Notes under the pieces: model-generated
Told to the model about the DNA's origin: nothing
The model's input: only the letters and a program-made list of their open reading frames with translations
Database searches by the model: none
Program-made: the position numbers and the translations under genes
NCBI RefSeq assembly: GCF_010093595.1
Contig: NW_022985454.1
Location: forward strand, 735,473-799,472
DNA: 64,000 nt
Source of the DNA: Mytilinidion resinicola
Lineage: Eukaryota > Ascomycota > Dothideomycetes > Mytilinidiales > Mytilinidiaceae
Direction: 5' to 3'
In this document: positions 22,280 through 32,963 of the stretch, one piece after another
Numbering within the stretch: position 1 is the first letter of the stretch
How the letters are laid out: each line of letters starts with the position of its first letter

Positions 22280-22366
22280 CACGTGATCTCAGGTAGTTCA
22301 CGTGATCTCAACCCCTTCCATACCCACCCCTTATCCTCGACTCGAATTCGTCCTTTAGGTATATAA
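22280..22366 (+). promoter_or_regulatory. CACGTG-TATA module E
   Basis: The 12-mer CACGTGATCTCA occurs twice, starting at 22280 and 22299. TATATAA follows at 22360-22366, directly succeeded by TCTTCTCTCTCGTCCT, nearly the same pyrimidine block as in module C. No ORF of note follows. Confidence 0.45.
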
Positions 22367-22514
22367 TCTTCTCTCTCGTCCTAAAGTAAGTGAGTAAGCG
22401 TACCAACGTTGAGGTAGAGCTAAGTTAGGTGGATAGCACATCCGGCGTGTTGGTTATTAACATGGGAGGTGATGGTGGTATAGAAGCTGCTGATATTAGA
22501 TAGTATCTAAATAG

Positions 22515-22630
22515 TGTGTTGTATTAGCAAGAAAACGTATATAGAAGTCGTCGCAATAAAGCGTGAGCGGGGGGTGTATTATCAAGAAACCGCTCGTAGC
22601 TGTCGTCGAAATAGAGCGTACGCGGAGGCG
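22515..22630. repeat. 55-bp tandem duplication
   Basis: Two diverged copies, aligned at GTATTAGCAAGAAAA (22521) and GTATTATCAAGAAAC (22576). On the minus strand both encode LYxDDxYxRFLxNT but in different frames, because 55 is not a multiple of three. Confidence 0.6.
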
Positions 22631-23391
22631 TATGTGAAACGTGACGCCAGGTAAAATGTTCGAGGTGATGTAAGATAGAGTTCTTACCAGGGGCGCATTT
22701 CGCCTGTTGGTCATCGAACCCAAAACGCGACACCGGGGGCTGGCCAAGTGATCTCGATGAAGATTACTGAAAAGCTGACGTAGGTAATATCGGTGGCGGT
22801 ATTCTCTTCAGAGAACCTCCGAGGGGCGAACGAGTGGTGAGACTCCGTGCGGATACCACGGAACCGTCGAGCGGGTGGATACGAGACAATCGATTGTCAG
22901 GTGCTTCGTGAGCCTATGTTTAGAAATCTCCCAATCTACCCAAAAGATTACTCGCCAACTTGTTCTCGTGATCAGAACCTTCTTCGATCCCCGATCCCGT
23001 CCCACCACCACCACACCACTCCTTCCGCATCCATCACTCGAGAACCAAACGCGGCCCAATCACTCAAACCAGCAAGGACCTCAAAAAATAAGGAGCGTAA
23101 GAAGTTGGATATTGATTGATTAATTTCCATAAAATGTACTTTTCTATATTTCCTGCATCATTATCAACAATGCTCTCAATTCAATATTTCTCACAAATAT
23201 CCCTAATAGAACACCGCGGCTATATGCATATGATACCGACTAGATATTAAGGAATGAATGGACCACATATCCCATGAAGATCGCTAGTAGATTAGGAAAT
23301 TCGTAGATGGGCCCTTATTAGATCCCGCCTGTTAATACTATGTTCCTAACGCCGTATGATGATCGTGTTTGATGAGAGCCAGTTCGTGGGT

Positions 23392-25385
23392 CTACCATCC
23401 GTAACCGTAGTAGCCAGTGGGCTTGGGGCCAGTGCGAGACGAGCTGGCGCTGACGCTGACGTGGTGGCCTGGCTTGGTCGGGTATGGGCCGGCGCTGGAG
23501 GAGGACGGGATCGAGCCCGTGGAGTAGCCGCTGGGACCGGTCGGGGGCTTGACCCAAGAGCTCTGGGTTGGCTTGGAGGGCTTGGAACTAGGGGTCGCAC
23601 CGACTGAGACGTAGGTGCTTGGTGTCGGCTGGTTGGTCACGGTGATGCAGGTGGTAGAGCCACCAGATTCAGTGATGGTGTAGGTCTTGGTGATGCACTC
23701 AAGGCAAGGCTGGGAACCACCGATGGTGACGGTGACGGTCTCTGTGGACTGGGCAACGGTGATGGTCTCTGTGGCCTGGCCTGCGGGGCAGCTAGTGACG
23801 GTGACTGTTGGCGCCGGGCAAGTGGCTGGGTAGGTCACGGCCGGGGGAAGAGTAGCTGGCGTGACTGCTGGGGGGGTGTTGGCTGGTGTCACCGAAGCTG
23901 GAGGAGGCACAGGGGCATAGGTGGAGGACTCGACAGGAACAACCGGGGGAAGAGTNNNNNNNNNNNNNNNNNNNNNNNNNNNNNNNNNNNNNNNNNNNNN
24001 NNNNNNNNNNNNNNNNNNNNNNNNNNNNNNNNNNNNNNNNNNNNNNNNNNNNNNNNNNNNNNNNNNNNNNNNNNNNNNNNNNNNNNNNNNNNNNNNNNNN
24101 NNNNNNNNNNNNNNNNNNNNNNNNNNNNNNNNNNNGGGGCATAGGTGGAGGACTCGACAGGAACAACCGGGGGAAGAGTGGCTGGCGTCACCGAAGCTGG
24201 AGGAGGCACCGGGGCATAGGTGGACGACTCGACTGGAACACCCGGAGGCAGAGTAGCAGGTGTCTCGGTTGGCCAGACAACGGTCTCAGTGCTGTAGGTC
24301 TGGGTGATGTAGGTGGGAGTCAGGTAGGTGGAGTAGACCTCAGAGTGTCCGTTGTTGCCGACAGACGTGGAGCAGGGCACGAAGCTGGTGTAGACGGTCG
24401 TGATAATCGTGGGAACTGTGACGGGGTGGCCTGAGTGCGATGGCGGCGTGACGACAGAAGCCCAGGAGCTAGGAGTGGGAGTTGCCGAGTGGTGGCAGCC
24501 GCCCTTGCAGGAGGTGATCGTGATGGTCGAAGTCGTCACTGTTGTGATGACTTGAGTCCCTACAGTCTTTGTGATCGGGCAGACCGTTGTAGTCGTGTAG
24601 GTAGTCAGAGTCTCAGTCTCGGTAGTAGCACCAGTGGAGATTGGTGCAGTTGGGTGCGGCGGCTTGGAGTGTCCACCGGTAGGGTAGTGCGGCACAGAAG
24701 AGCTTACGCCGCCGGTAGGGTAGTGCGGCTTGGACGAGCTCGCGCCGGTGGGGTATGGGACACTGGAAGGAGTCGCGGTCGCGGAGTGATGGCATCCCTC
24801 TTTGCAAGAAGTGACAGTGATAGTCGAGGTCGTCTCTGTGATGATCACCTTCGTGCCAGAGGTCTGTGTTACTGGGCAGACGGTCGTTGTCACGTAAGTG
24901 GTGAGGACCTCGGTGCTGACGCCAGTGGACAGGGGTGGAGACGGATAGCTGTATCCTCCTGCCGAGGAGCTGGAGACGCCCGTGGACAGTGGTGCAGACG
25001 GATGGCTGTATCCTCCTACCGAGGAGCTGGAGACGCCCGTGGCCAGTGATGATGAAGGATGGTTGTATCCTCCTACCGAGGAGCTGGAGACGCCCGTGGC
25101 CAGTGATGATGAAGGATGGTTGTATCCTCCCCATGACGAGCTGGAAATGATCGAGGACGACGAGTGGATTGATGAGGATGGAGTAGAGGAGGCAGATGGA
25201 GACGAAGATGGAGATGAGGATGGAGTTGAAGATGGAGTGTATGCGGAAGTCGAGGCGGAGGAGGACCAGGACGACTCGCCGGTTGGGTATGGCTGGCCAT
25301 AGCCGCCGTTGCGAGGCCACTCAACGATTGGGTTGGCAGCAACAGCGCCGACCAGAGCGGCGAGAGCCAAGGAGACCGAACGCAT
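23392..25385 (-). CDS. Ser/Thr-rich secreted cell-wall protein with tandem repeats (contains assembly gap)
   Basis: Reading starts at ATG 25385 with a signal peptide (MRSVSLALAALVGAVAA). A Ser-rich region follows, then four 19-residue repeats around GVSSSSVGGYNHPSSSLAT. Next are two copies of a Thr/Val-rich module of the TTTVCPVTxTxGTxVIxTxTTSTITVTSC type followed by CHHSAT. Short YPTGG repeats, a TYITQTYSTETVVWP segment, and a 25-residue repeat ending PVPPPASVT come after. The N gap 23956-24135 falls inside the 25-residue repeats. Left of it the frame continues to a TAG at 23392, but one base out of phase; see the findings. The VCP..TSTITVTSC modules resemble fungal wall proteins of the Ccg6 type. 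No C-terminal GPI signal is visible (the end is GYYGYGW). Heavy O-mannosylation and a role at the cell surface are inferred. Confidence 0.8.
23912..24285 (-). repeat. 75-bp (25-residue) tandem repeat spanning the gap
   Basis: GGGGCATAGGTGGA starts at 24136 and 24211 (75 bp apart) right of the gap and at 23912 left of it. Each unit encodes ATLPPxVPVESSTYAPVPPPASVTP. Copies next to the gap are nearly identical, which explains the assembly failure. Confidence 0.85.
23956..24135. other. Assembly gap, 180 Ns
   Basis: A run of 180 Ns lies inside the tandem repeat of the wall-protein gene. The true length is unknown. Confidence 0.99.
24910..25140 (-). repeat. 57-bp (19-residue) tandem repeat
   Basis: GAGGAGCTGGAGACGCC recurs at 24964, 25021 and 25078, exactly 57 bp apart; a fourth, more diverged unit ends near 25140. 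The copy order shows two nearly identical units (25021 and 25078), so expansion is recent. Confidence 0.8.
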
Positions 25386-25596
25386 CTCGAAGGGGGTTGG
25401 AGTGTTTGTGCTTGATAAGGTTTGGTGTATTAAGTACTGGTGATTCTGAAGATGGACTTGGTCGAAAGACTGAGCTGATCTGGAGAAGCGACTGTGTTTT
25501 CTGAAGAATGGGAAAGCGAATGTAGTAAAGAAACGATGGTGAATTAATGTTGTTGAGTGAGGATGAGGAATGGACTGAGCACTGGACGGAAGGGTG

Positions 25597-25603
25597 CTTT
25601 ATA
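25597..25603 (-). promoter_or_regulatory. TATA box of the wall-protein gene
   Basis: TATAAAG on the minus strand, 212 bp above the ATG at 25385. The interval downstream is A/C-rich on the coding strand, as in many fungal 5' leaders. Confidence 0.5.
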
Positions 25604-27300
25604 TCAGACATGGTCGCATGTCGAGAGACTTCCACAGCTGATCCCAGATTAGTAGTGTCCAGGGTTTGTCACATTACGAGCAGAGTCAGTGCGGTTCGCC
25701 ATGATGGAGGCAAAAACCGAAGAATACGGTGCATCGATAGCGTGGATAGCTGATTTGAGACTGTTCCCTGCACAGCCTGCCACATGCGCCAGCATACGGC
25801 CGCGAGGGCAAGGCGACATGGGTGCTAAGAATGGAACGGGAGCGATGACGGGGAGTCTGCATGTGGAGGGCAGGGCGGCGATGAGCCCGCGCACGGCGCT
25901 GCTCGCGGTGGAGTTGCTGAGGGAACCTGCGAGAGGGACGGTGAGGCCTGGGAGTGGAGCGATGCAGTGACGGGAGTGGATGGCGTGGAGTGATGGCGTG
26001 GCGCGAGGACGCAGCTATTTTTGGAGGCGGAGCGCTCGCGAAGCCCGTTGCGGCTAGCATCCCGACGATTCTCGCTCAGTTCGGGATGACACACCAACCT
26101 CCCGTCGCCGCCATCACACTCCACGTTACCACCAGGCCAGCGTGCCGCCTGCCGAGTGCCATGCTCACTGCGACTGGGGCCTTGTCAGAATTGCATCTGC
26201 GATGTGCCGTTGCATCTCGCAGCTTGCACCGCAGCTGGGCAGCTGGGCAGTTGAGCCGCAAGCCACCGCGTGGCTCACCACGTAGGTAGGTACCGTAAGG
26301 AGGCTGACATCTGCCCTGCTCTCTCACCCACCCTCGTCGTGATCCAGTGTTTTTCTCGTACCATATTGCTGCCGCCAGACGGACCAACGCTCCGCTTCTT
26401 TTCCAGTTTGTCTTTCCTTCCAGGTTTTCTCAGGCCATGGCATCCATGCTCGCGAGGCATCGACTGGCCCGGAGGCATCCGAGTCCTGAAGCCTGCCAGC
26501 CATGATTATTGAGTGCACTATCGAAGTGGCGACCATCAACCTCTCAAATAACCACTGTCTCGATGAAGGCTTTCCTCGAAGAGGCTCATCATAAAGGTGC
26601 TTCGAGGCCTCGAGCTCGCGGGTTCCGAGTCTCTGTATCATCTCATTCTCATCTCAAGGCCACCCAGCGGAAGCCGATCGCCCCACCGAACTGTAATCGT
26701 GGCCCACTCCTGCTTACCTGCGTCTCGTTAGATACCGTTAACCGGGAACGGAAGAAACCAGACGGCGGTTGCCATTATCAATGCACTCCAGATAACATGG
26801 ACTCTTGTCGTATTTGAAGTGGAGTATCGCCAACGATCGTCGCACCTTGCGGCCCAGCACGCATGACATTATTATTTCCTCGTGCCTTAGCTTTTGGGCA
26901 TCAATGTTTTGGACGATGCGCTGGCACGCCAACCGGGACACTGTCTTGGCAGAACTCCTTCATTGAGCAACGGCCAAGCTTACTACTTATTAACTAGCAG
27001 CTCGTCCAAGGAAGTCGGATGGAAGAACGTGGAGCTTCGCTTGTATAGTCGGAGCCATCGCCGTGGAAAAATGAGCAAGTGTGGAGAATGGAGTTCCGTT
27101 GGATCCGGCATAATTAGCGATGCAAAATAGGGAATTGCTAACATGGGATGAATGCCTGACTGACGGCGGGGAGGAGAGGGAATTCTGGATTGTGGATTCT
27201 TTTAAAATCCTTCGAAAGGTAGCCTTCGAAATCCTTCGACCCGCCGACCGCAGAACTTCTGCAAAAGCTCCTTCATCCCACCCAATTCCTTACGGTCCAC

Positions 27301-27515
27301 TTAGCGAACCGTAAATGCTTCACCAGCAATGCTAATCAGCCTATCCACACAATCGTCTTTAAACACCGCAGTGAACTTCAAATCATTAGCCGTGCCCTAA
27401 ACATACGCGTTATCTTACGTTCCGCAAGAAAATGGCGCTCCATCTGCCGTACACGTGTCGTAAACTTCTCACCAACAACCTCTCTCGCGACTGCTCTTCG
27501 GAGAACACTGCCCAT
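27301..27515 (-). pseudogene. Small coding-like relic, function unknown
   Basis: On the minus strand, a frame from ATG 27515 encodes a charged helix-like peptide (REVVGEKFTTRVRQMERHF). A second frame, 27396-27301, encodes DLKFTAVFKDDCVDRLISIA and ends in a stop. The two are separated by about 22 bp with splice-like borders, too short for an intron. Either this is a decayed gene or the resemblance to coding sequence is chance. Confidence 0.2.
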
Positions 27516-28238
27516 CGAAGGCTAACCCACCCCAACCCCAGACTTCAACAGCCCACCTCAGCCCACCCTCTTGCTCTAATCTTCACCACTCGACTAACAA
27601 GCCCGTCTAACACCCCCACCCGTAGCGATCACAATGTCCGTCTATCTGGTGTGTCTTGAACCTGAAGCATGGTGTACGTGGCTCTGGTATAAATGACGCG
27701 TGGTTGCGGAGACGACACTGGAGATGCGTGTTTAGTGTGTTAGTATGTAGATATGTTGTGGTTACGCTTTTTAGTTCATTTGGTTGGGCTTTCGACTAAA
27801 ACCCTGTCGTGAAGAAGAAGATGTGAGCAACACGTCAGCTGAAAAATTTGCATAGTTGGACATGCGAATTGGGAAAGGCTGCAGTGGGGTGGAGAAGTTG
27901 AGTGTGTATCTTAGAAGGCTGATGAGCGCGAAAGAAGAAAATGCAAGGGCAGCGCGGCTGTGAATGGGGATCGCGAGGAACACTGGGCTGTGTGTAAGCG
28001 GCGTGTGCCAGTGTGTTGATCATAGATTGAAGACTAGTGATGAGCTGAAAGTGGTTACAGATGAAAGAGAGTTGGTTACAGATGAAGAGTTGTATGGTGT
28101 TACAGAAATACATAACCGTTCTTCCGCCGGATTAGTGTATAGAAAGAATCTGTCCGTCTACCATCATACTGACTGACCACCCATCCGCGGACATGGTGAC
28201 AATCGATATCTATGGCTGTTTCCTTCAAGCCATATAAC

Positions 28239-29264
28239 CTAAGTGCTATTTGCGATACTGTCGCTCGGCGGTAGTTGCGGGTAGAAATTAGAGAGTGTAA
28301 ACGATTCCACTTCATTTATTCCATCATGTGTGGAAGTTACAGTGAACCTGCCGACAAAGACGCCTTGACACTGAAAATCATAGAACATGTCGAAGAAGGA
28401 ATCCGTAATGACCATTAAATCTAACGAATACTTCAGGTTCCGTCGCAAGTCGGGTCTGGCGCCGCAGCCGCCGCGACATGGGTTTTGAAGTCTATGCCAA
28501 CCGATAATCGTGGGAGCGGTCGAGCAGTCGTGGGCAACCTCAAAGCCACCTGATGTTTCTTTCTCTGGTAAGAGGACGACTATATGGAGATGATTGACGG
28601 AGAGGGGTTTATTTGGATTGCTGCCGCCATTGGCTGTTCCTTTAGCTGGTCCATTCTTGAAGATTTCCAGAATCAGATCGCGGAGTACATTGGCTATTGC
28701 GTGCGGTCTGCCGCTTTCCCTGCCTGCAGGCGCGTGAGTCCTCTCCTTGATCTCTTCCGCGACCGTGGGTATCGGAGTCGATGAGTACCGGCCGCAGCTT
28801 CCAGATATGCGCATCGTGATGGTAAGAGTATCAATGCGATTGTGGAGGAGCGGTATATACGTCCATGTCGGTCGGAGGAGCCTTTCGTGGTCGACTAGTA
28901 CGTCCAGGTGGTATGTGATTGGGATTTGCAAGCTTTGGACTCTTTTGCTGACGTCGTAGTGCAGTTGACGGTTGGTCAGGAGGAGCCCGCAGTTTCGCTC
29001 CCAGAATTTGGGGTTCTTGGGCCAGATTAGGCGGCACTCTTGTTCGGCGACGAGTTTTCCTGCTTCTTTGAAGGTCTTCAGGAATGGATACGATGCGTGT
29101 GGTTTGATTGTTGTTGGGATGACATATTCAACGATCTGGTCGCGCAGCGCTTGGGGTAAGCCGAGTAGAGACATGCTCGAAGGTGCTGGTGGTGAAGTGC
29201 TCTTTGTTTTGGTAGTGGGCAGAGTTAAGCTAAAGTAAGACAACGCTCTAAATATAGAGGACAA
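28239..29264 (-). CDS. F-box-like hypothetical protein
   Basis: Single exon, 341 residues. After a Ser/Thr-rich leader comes LLGLPQALRDQIVEYVI, the F-box-like helix that opens many fungal proteins of this size, then LLLTNRQLHYDVSKRV, which fits the second half of the same motif. The rest has a conserved look (IDTLTITMRISG, LHIVVLLP) but no named domain. A second ATG 30 codons in, just before the F-box-like segment, could be the true start. F-box proteins recruit substrates to SCF ubiquitin ligases, but this subgroup is uncharacterised and the link is inference. Confidence 0.65.
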   Translation of the reverse strand: MSSIFRALSYFSLTLPTTKTKSTSPPAPSSMSLLGLPQALRDQIVEYVIPTTIKPHASYPFLKTFKEAGKLVAEQECRLIWPKNPKFWERNCGLLLTNRQLHYDVSKRVQSLQIPITYHLDVLVDHERLLRPTWTYIPLLHNRIDTLTITMRISGSCGRYSSTPIPTVAEEIKERTHAPAGRESGRPHAIANVLRDLILEIFKNGPAKGTANGGSNPNKPLSVNHLHIVVLLPEKETSGGFEVAHDCSTAPTIIGWHRLQNPCRGGCGARPDLRRNLKYSLDLMVITDSFFDMFYDFQCQGVFVGRFTVTSTHDGINEVESFTLSNFYPQLPPSDSIANST

Positions 29265-29724
29265 AAATGTCCGTGGAAGCGAGCCACGGTAGAGGAGGGC
29301 CTAAGCGCATGAAGTGATTCGGTATGAAATAAGTCATTCACCATCTCATGAGAGGTACTTGCGTTGCGCCGACTGAGGGTGGAAAATGATGCCGCCATAT
29401 TAGCAGCTTTCTATATGCAAATGCGCTCTTTTACGATAACGCCATAGAAAATAATAAGACAGGTGAGCCGGTGAAGGGTGGAGGCTTCGTGCTGGTGATG
29501 TGGCGTTCCATGGTTGTCGCGATCTGGCCGGGGTCACGTGCAAGATCGTTGCTTGAGCAACCCTCGCGCCGATCGACAAACAAGCGACAACCTCAACCCG
29601 GACGTCTTGGGAACATCATCTGCCAGAGCACCACTCCACCCACTCTAATATTCGGCCGCAGGACGATTTTTCTCTTCTTGTTCACTGACACTCTTTCTAC
29701 GGGCATCATTAATCTACTTTCGTC

Positions 29725-31021
29725 ATGGACGTCTCAAGCCTAGAAAGCGCCTTTGAGCGCATTACCGTCGCCGACGAGAATGAGGAGCAGACGACGACTG
29801 CTACCTTTCACAAATCCAAGGTAGCTCTCAGCACCCAATGGCCTTACAAAACCATTCTAACATCTCCCAAGGGCTCCCTCTCGACCGCCATGTCCCTCGC
29901 CGGCCTCGGCTCCACCACCGCCCCAAACAGAATGAAGATCCCACTCCAGAAGCTCCAACAAGGCACCGCCAGCAAAACTCTCACCAGCACGACCACAGTA
30001 ACCAAGATCACACTTCCCTCGCAAGCCGCACAACGCTCCTCGGACGAATCGACCTCCTTCCGCCGCACCGACTCCATCTTCTACAACCAGCCCTCCTCCG
30101 GCCGCAAGTACGATCTCAGCATGTTCGACATCGGGCGGCCGCTCGGCAAAGGCAAATTCGGTCGCGTCTATCTCGCCCAAGAGAAGTCCACCGGCTTCGT
30201 GTGTGCCCTCAAAACCCTATACAAGGACGAGATCCAGAAGGGCAAAGTCGAGAAGCAGGTGCGGCGGGAGATCGAGATCCAACAGCACCTCGCGCACCAA
30301 AACATCCTCCGACTCTACGGCTACTTCGACGACGCGAAGCGGATCTTCCTGATCCTGGAGTTCGCGGGCCAGGGCGAGCTATACAAGCACCTGCAGCGCG
30401 AGGAGCAGTTCCCAGAGTGGAAGGCGAGCCAGTACATCGCGCAGATGGCGGCGGCGCTGAAGTACCTGCACAAGAAGCACGTCATGCATCGCGACATCAA
30501 GCCGGAGAATATCCTGGTGGGGATCCATGGCGAGATCAAGATCTCGGATTTCGGGTGGAGCGTGCATGCGCCCAACAACCGGCGGCAGACCATGTGCGGG
30601 ACGTTGGACTACCTGCCGCCGGAAATGCTGACGGGCGCGAAGAGCTACAGCGAGAAGGTGGATTTGTGGAGCTTGGGGGTGTTGACGTATGAGTTCTTGG
30701 TGGGCCGGGCGCCGTTTGAGGATACGGGGATGATGACACAGCGGCGGATTTGTAGGGTGGAGTACTCTATTCCTGCTTTCGTGAGTCCGGATGCGAAGGA
30801 TTTGATTAAGAGGGTAAGAAGCATTTCTATAAACACCCATCATGGAACCAGCAAATACTAACAGACCCCAGTTACTAGTCCTGGACCCTGAGAAGCGCAT
30901 CACGCTCGATGAGATCCCAAACCACCCCTGGATCAAGAAGCACTGCGTTACAGGCGAGCGAGCATGGAACCGCGCCTCATCATTCAAGCCAAGGAGCAGC
31001 GACGACAGGACGGAGAGTTGA
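29725..31021 (+). CDS. ark1: Aurora protein kinase
   Basis: Exons 29725-30813 and 30872-31021 (58-bp intron, branch ACTAAC) give 412 residues. After about 130 residues of basic, Ser/Thr-rich tail, the kinase domain starts [18 protein letters not shown]. The catalytic Lys is residue 163 (CALKTL), the HRD triad 255-257 is followed by IKPEN, and DFG starts at residue 275. The activation loop [16 protein letters not shown], with Thr289, is the Aurora signature. The last exon carries [21 protein letters not shown]. As in other fungi this is expected to be the single Aurora (Ipl1/Ark1), the catalytic subunit of the chromosomal passenger complex that corrects kinetochore-microtubule attachment. No inner oddity was seen. 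Confidence 0.95.
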
Positions 31022-31994
31022 GGACGATGCCCACCGCATTCGTCAATTCAGTGTGGAAGATCTACATTTTGCTTTACGTGGCGTAATGGCGGGGATGGGT
31101 TGGAGTGCATGATGCATGACTTGGAGTTTGAACGGGAATCATACGCTCTTCAGAAATGCCAATGGCAGGCTACGATACGCCCAAGAATTCATAATATCCG
31201 CTCCACTCCCATGGTGACTATTATTGATGCTGTGAAGCTAGCTGGCTATTCTCTGTATGAGTGGGAGACAGCCCGATGCTTGAAAGCAGCCGGAGCCTTG
31301 CCCATGTGATTGACGCCCTGAAAGAGCATATCTTCTGTGAAAGTGTCTCGAAGCTTACTCGATAGCTTTATTGCGCATGCAGCATCCACCACGCTCCGAA
31401 TCAGACCCAAGGACCAAGTTAATATTTGTACTATTGAGAAGCATAAATGGGAGCTAGTCCACACGTTTGACATTCAATCCTGGCATACTTCTGCTTAGGA
31501 TATTAAATTGGGTACCTTTGATATATGTGAGAAGGAGAGATGGGAGCCAGTGAGATGTGTGGGGGCATGTGCACAGACTATTCAGCATGAGCCTTGAAAT
31601 GGGATGAATGACAAAATAGTGACTCATGTTTTCGCTCCAGGTATTATTGTAAGCGGCTTCAAGCACGCACAGGATCATGATTGTAGCACATTATTTGATT
31701 AATTGTAAGAGAATTTCGATTTCCAAGTCTTCTGTAAGATAATCACAGGAGTATGAACCCTCTGAGCTATCCTAGCCCTAGCTATACGCCGTATCTCCCC
31801 GTGGTGCATTAGTCATGACATGGGAAATGAAATCAAAGAAAAGCCTAGTCTTCCTCTAGAGAAGACCTCGTGATGGTGCTATAGTGAAAAGAAAACTCAT
31901 CCAACCCGCTTCCAAGTATAAGAGCATCCTCCGAAAGCTTCAGCGAAGGTCGCTATAGTTCGGAAGATGCAATGTCGTGAGGGTTGAAGAGCAG
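31022..31994. other. Intergenic, 1.0 kb
   Basis: 3' flank between a rightward and a leftward gene (convergent). It is AT-richer than its surroundings; no gene, RNA or repeat recognised. Confidence 0.6.
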
Positions 31995-32963
31995 TCAGAA
32001 AGCCTGGCCAGCAGCGAAGTTCTGCGCCACATCCTCGAGCTGCAAGCGCATCTTTCCAAGCACGGTCTCCTCGCCCGGCTCCTCGCCTTCCTTCAGAGGG
32101 TAATGGTCGTTGATCTTCATCTCCACGCGGTCAAGGAGAGGGTAGAACTCCTCAATGACGCTCTCGCGCAACATGAAGCTCTCGTCGTCCTGGACGCTGT
32201 CGTACCAAAGGATGGTCAGGTCCTTTAAGGCGGGTGTCCGCTCCAAGACCTTCGCGACAAGACGCGCGCGCTCACGCAACAAGGCAACGAAGATGGAGGC
32301 GTAGTCGGGCGAGGCGGCGAGCCACTGGGAGTCCCAGACAAAGGTCAGCTCGATCTTGCGGAACGACTCAGCGGGGGAGAAGGCGGTCTCCGCGAGGATG
32401 TTCATGAGGCCTTCGAAGTAGGCCATGTGACCGAAGCTGGCGGTGCAGTTGATGCGCAGGACGACGGTGTTGTAGTAGAAGTCGGTAGCCTCGTCGTGGA
32501 GTTGCTGGCAGGATTGGAGCATCGAGACCGTAGGAGGGCACGCAGTCAGCGATATGATCGCGGGGACATGGCGCCACTTGCGAGAGATCTTGGGGCGAGC
32601 TGGTGCGGTGGTGGTAGCTGTGGCGGTAGCATCGGCAGCAGCAGTGGCATTGCCATCTCCATCTGCGCCGTCGCCGTCTTCGGGCTCAGCCTCCTCCATA
32701 TCTTCGTCCTCCTCCTTATCCTCTTCTTCTCCGTCATCCTCCTCATCCTCTTCAGCCTCGTTATTGTCCTCCCCGTCTTCAACTAGCAGATTAGAAGCAG
32801 GCAGAGATTGGCCAGCATTGGCGAGCTCCTTCAGCTCGCGCTTGCCGAACCAGTCTCGCAGCAGGTTCTTGGGGCCGTCGTCGCGCTCGCAGACATGACC
32901 ATAGATCTCGTGGCGCACCTCGAGCGGGATGTTCAGCAGAGTCAACTTGGGCGGCGTAGCCAT
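31995..32963 (-). CDS. F-box-like protein with acidic linker
   Basis: Single exon, 322 residues. The start MATPPKLTLLNIPLEVRHEIYGHV is the fungal F-box-like motif (LxxIPxEVRxxIY). Residues 60-100 are a nearly pure Glu/Asp run, followed by an Ala/Thr stretch. The second half resumes with LQSCQQLHDEATDFYYN, the usual continuation of this family, then a leucine-rich-looking part. The acidic block interrupts the fold between the two conserved halves, suggesting a surface insertion. Function unknown; a substrate adaptor role is inference from the family. Confidence 0.7.
   Translation of the reverse strand: MATPPKLTLLNIPLEVRHEIYGHVCERDDGPKNLLRDWFGKRELKELANAGQSLPASNLLVEDGEDNNEAEEDEEDDGEEEDKEEDEDMEEAEPEDGDGADGDGNATAAADATATATTTAPARPKISRKWRHVPAIISLTACPPTVSMLQSCQQLHDEATDFYYNTVVLRINCTASFGHMAYFEGLMNILAETAFSPAESFRKIELTFVWDSQWLAASPDYASIFVALLRERARLVAKVLERTPALKDLTILWYDSVQDDESFMLRESVIEEFYPLLDRVEMKINDHYPLKEGEEPGEETVLGKMRLQLEDVAQNFAAGQAF

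Larger units (their letters stand above)
20836..23391. other. Gene-poor interval, 2.6 kb
   Basis: No convincing protein gene. Contents listed separately: a cluster of perfect short hairpins and a candidate pol III-type transcription unit (21011-21446), two CACGTG-TATA modules (21596-21673, 22280-22366), and a 55-bp tandem duplication (22515-22630). A 155-codon ORF at 21754-22221 overlaps module D but lacks any domain. Confidence 0.55.
25386..28238. other. Gene-poor interval, 2.9 kb
   Basis: The first 0.3 kb is the promoter of the wall-protein gene, with TATAAAG on the minus strand at 25603-25597, 212 bp above its ATG. From 25.7 to 27.3 kb only overlapping chance-like ORFs are seen. At 27301-27515 a small coding-like relic exists (separate entry). 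Near 28050 a 21-bp unit, GTTACAGATGAA-rich, is repeated twice (28053 and 28074). Confidence 0.5.

Noticed and set aside
24910..25140. Regularly spaced repeats as a CRISPR-like array
   Set aside because: The units are contiguous in-frame coding repeats without unique spacers, in a eukaryotic gene.
32546..32898. Ser-rich and basic ORFs opposite the acidic F-box-like gene
   Set aside because: Complementary-strand shadows of the Glu/Asp-coding stretch.
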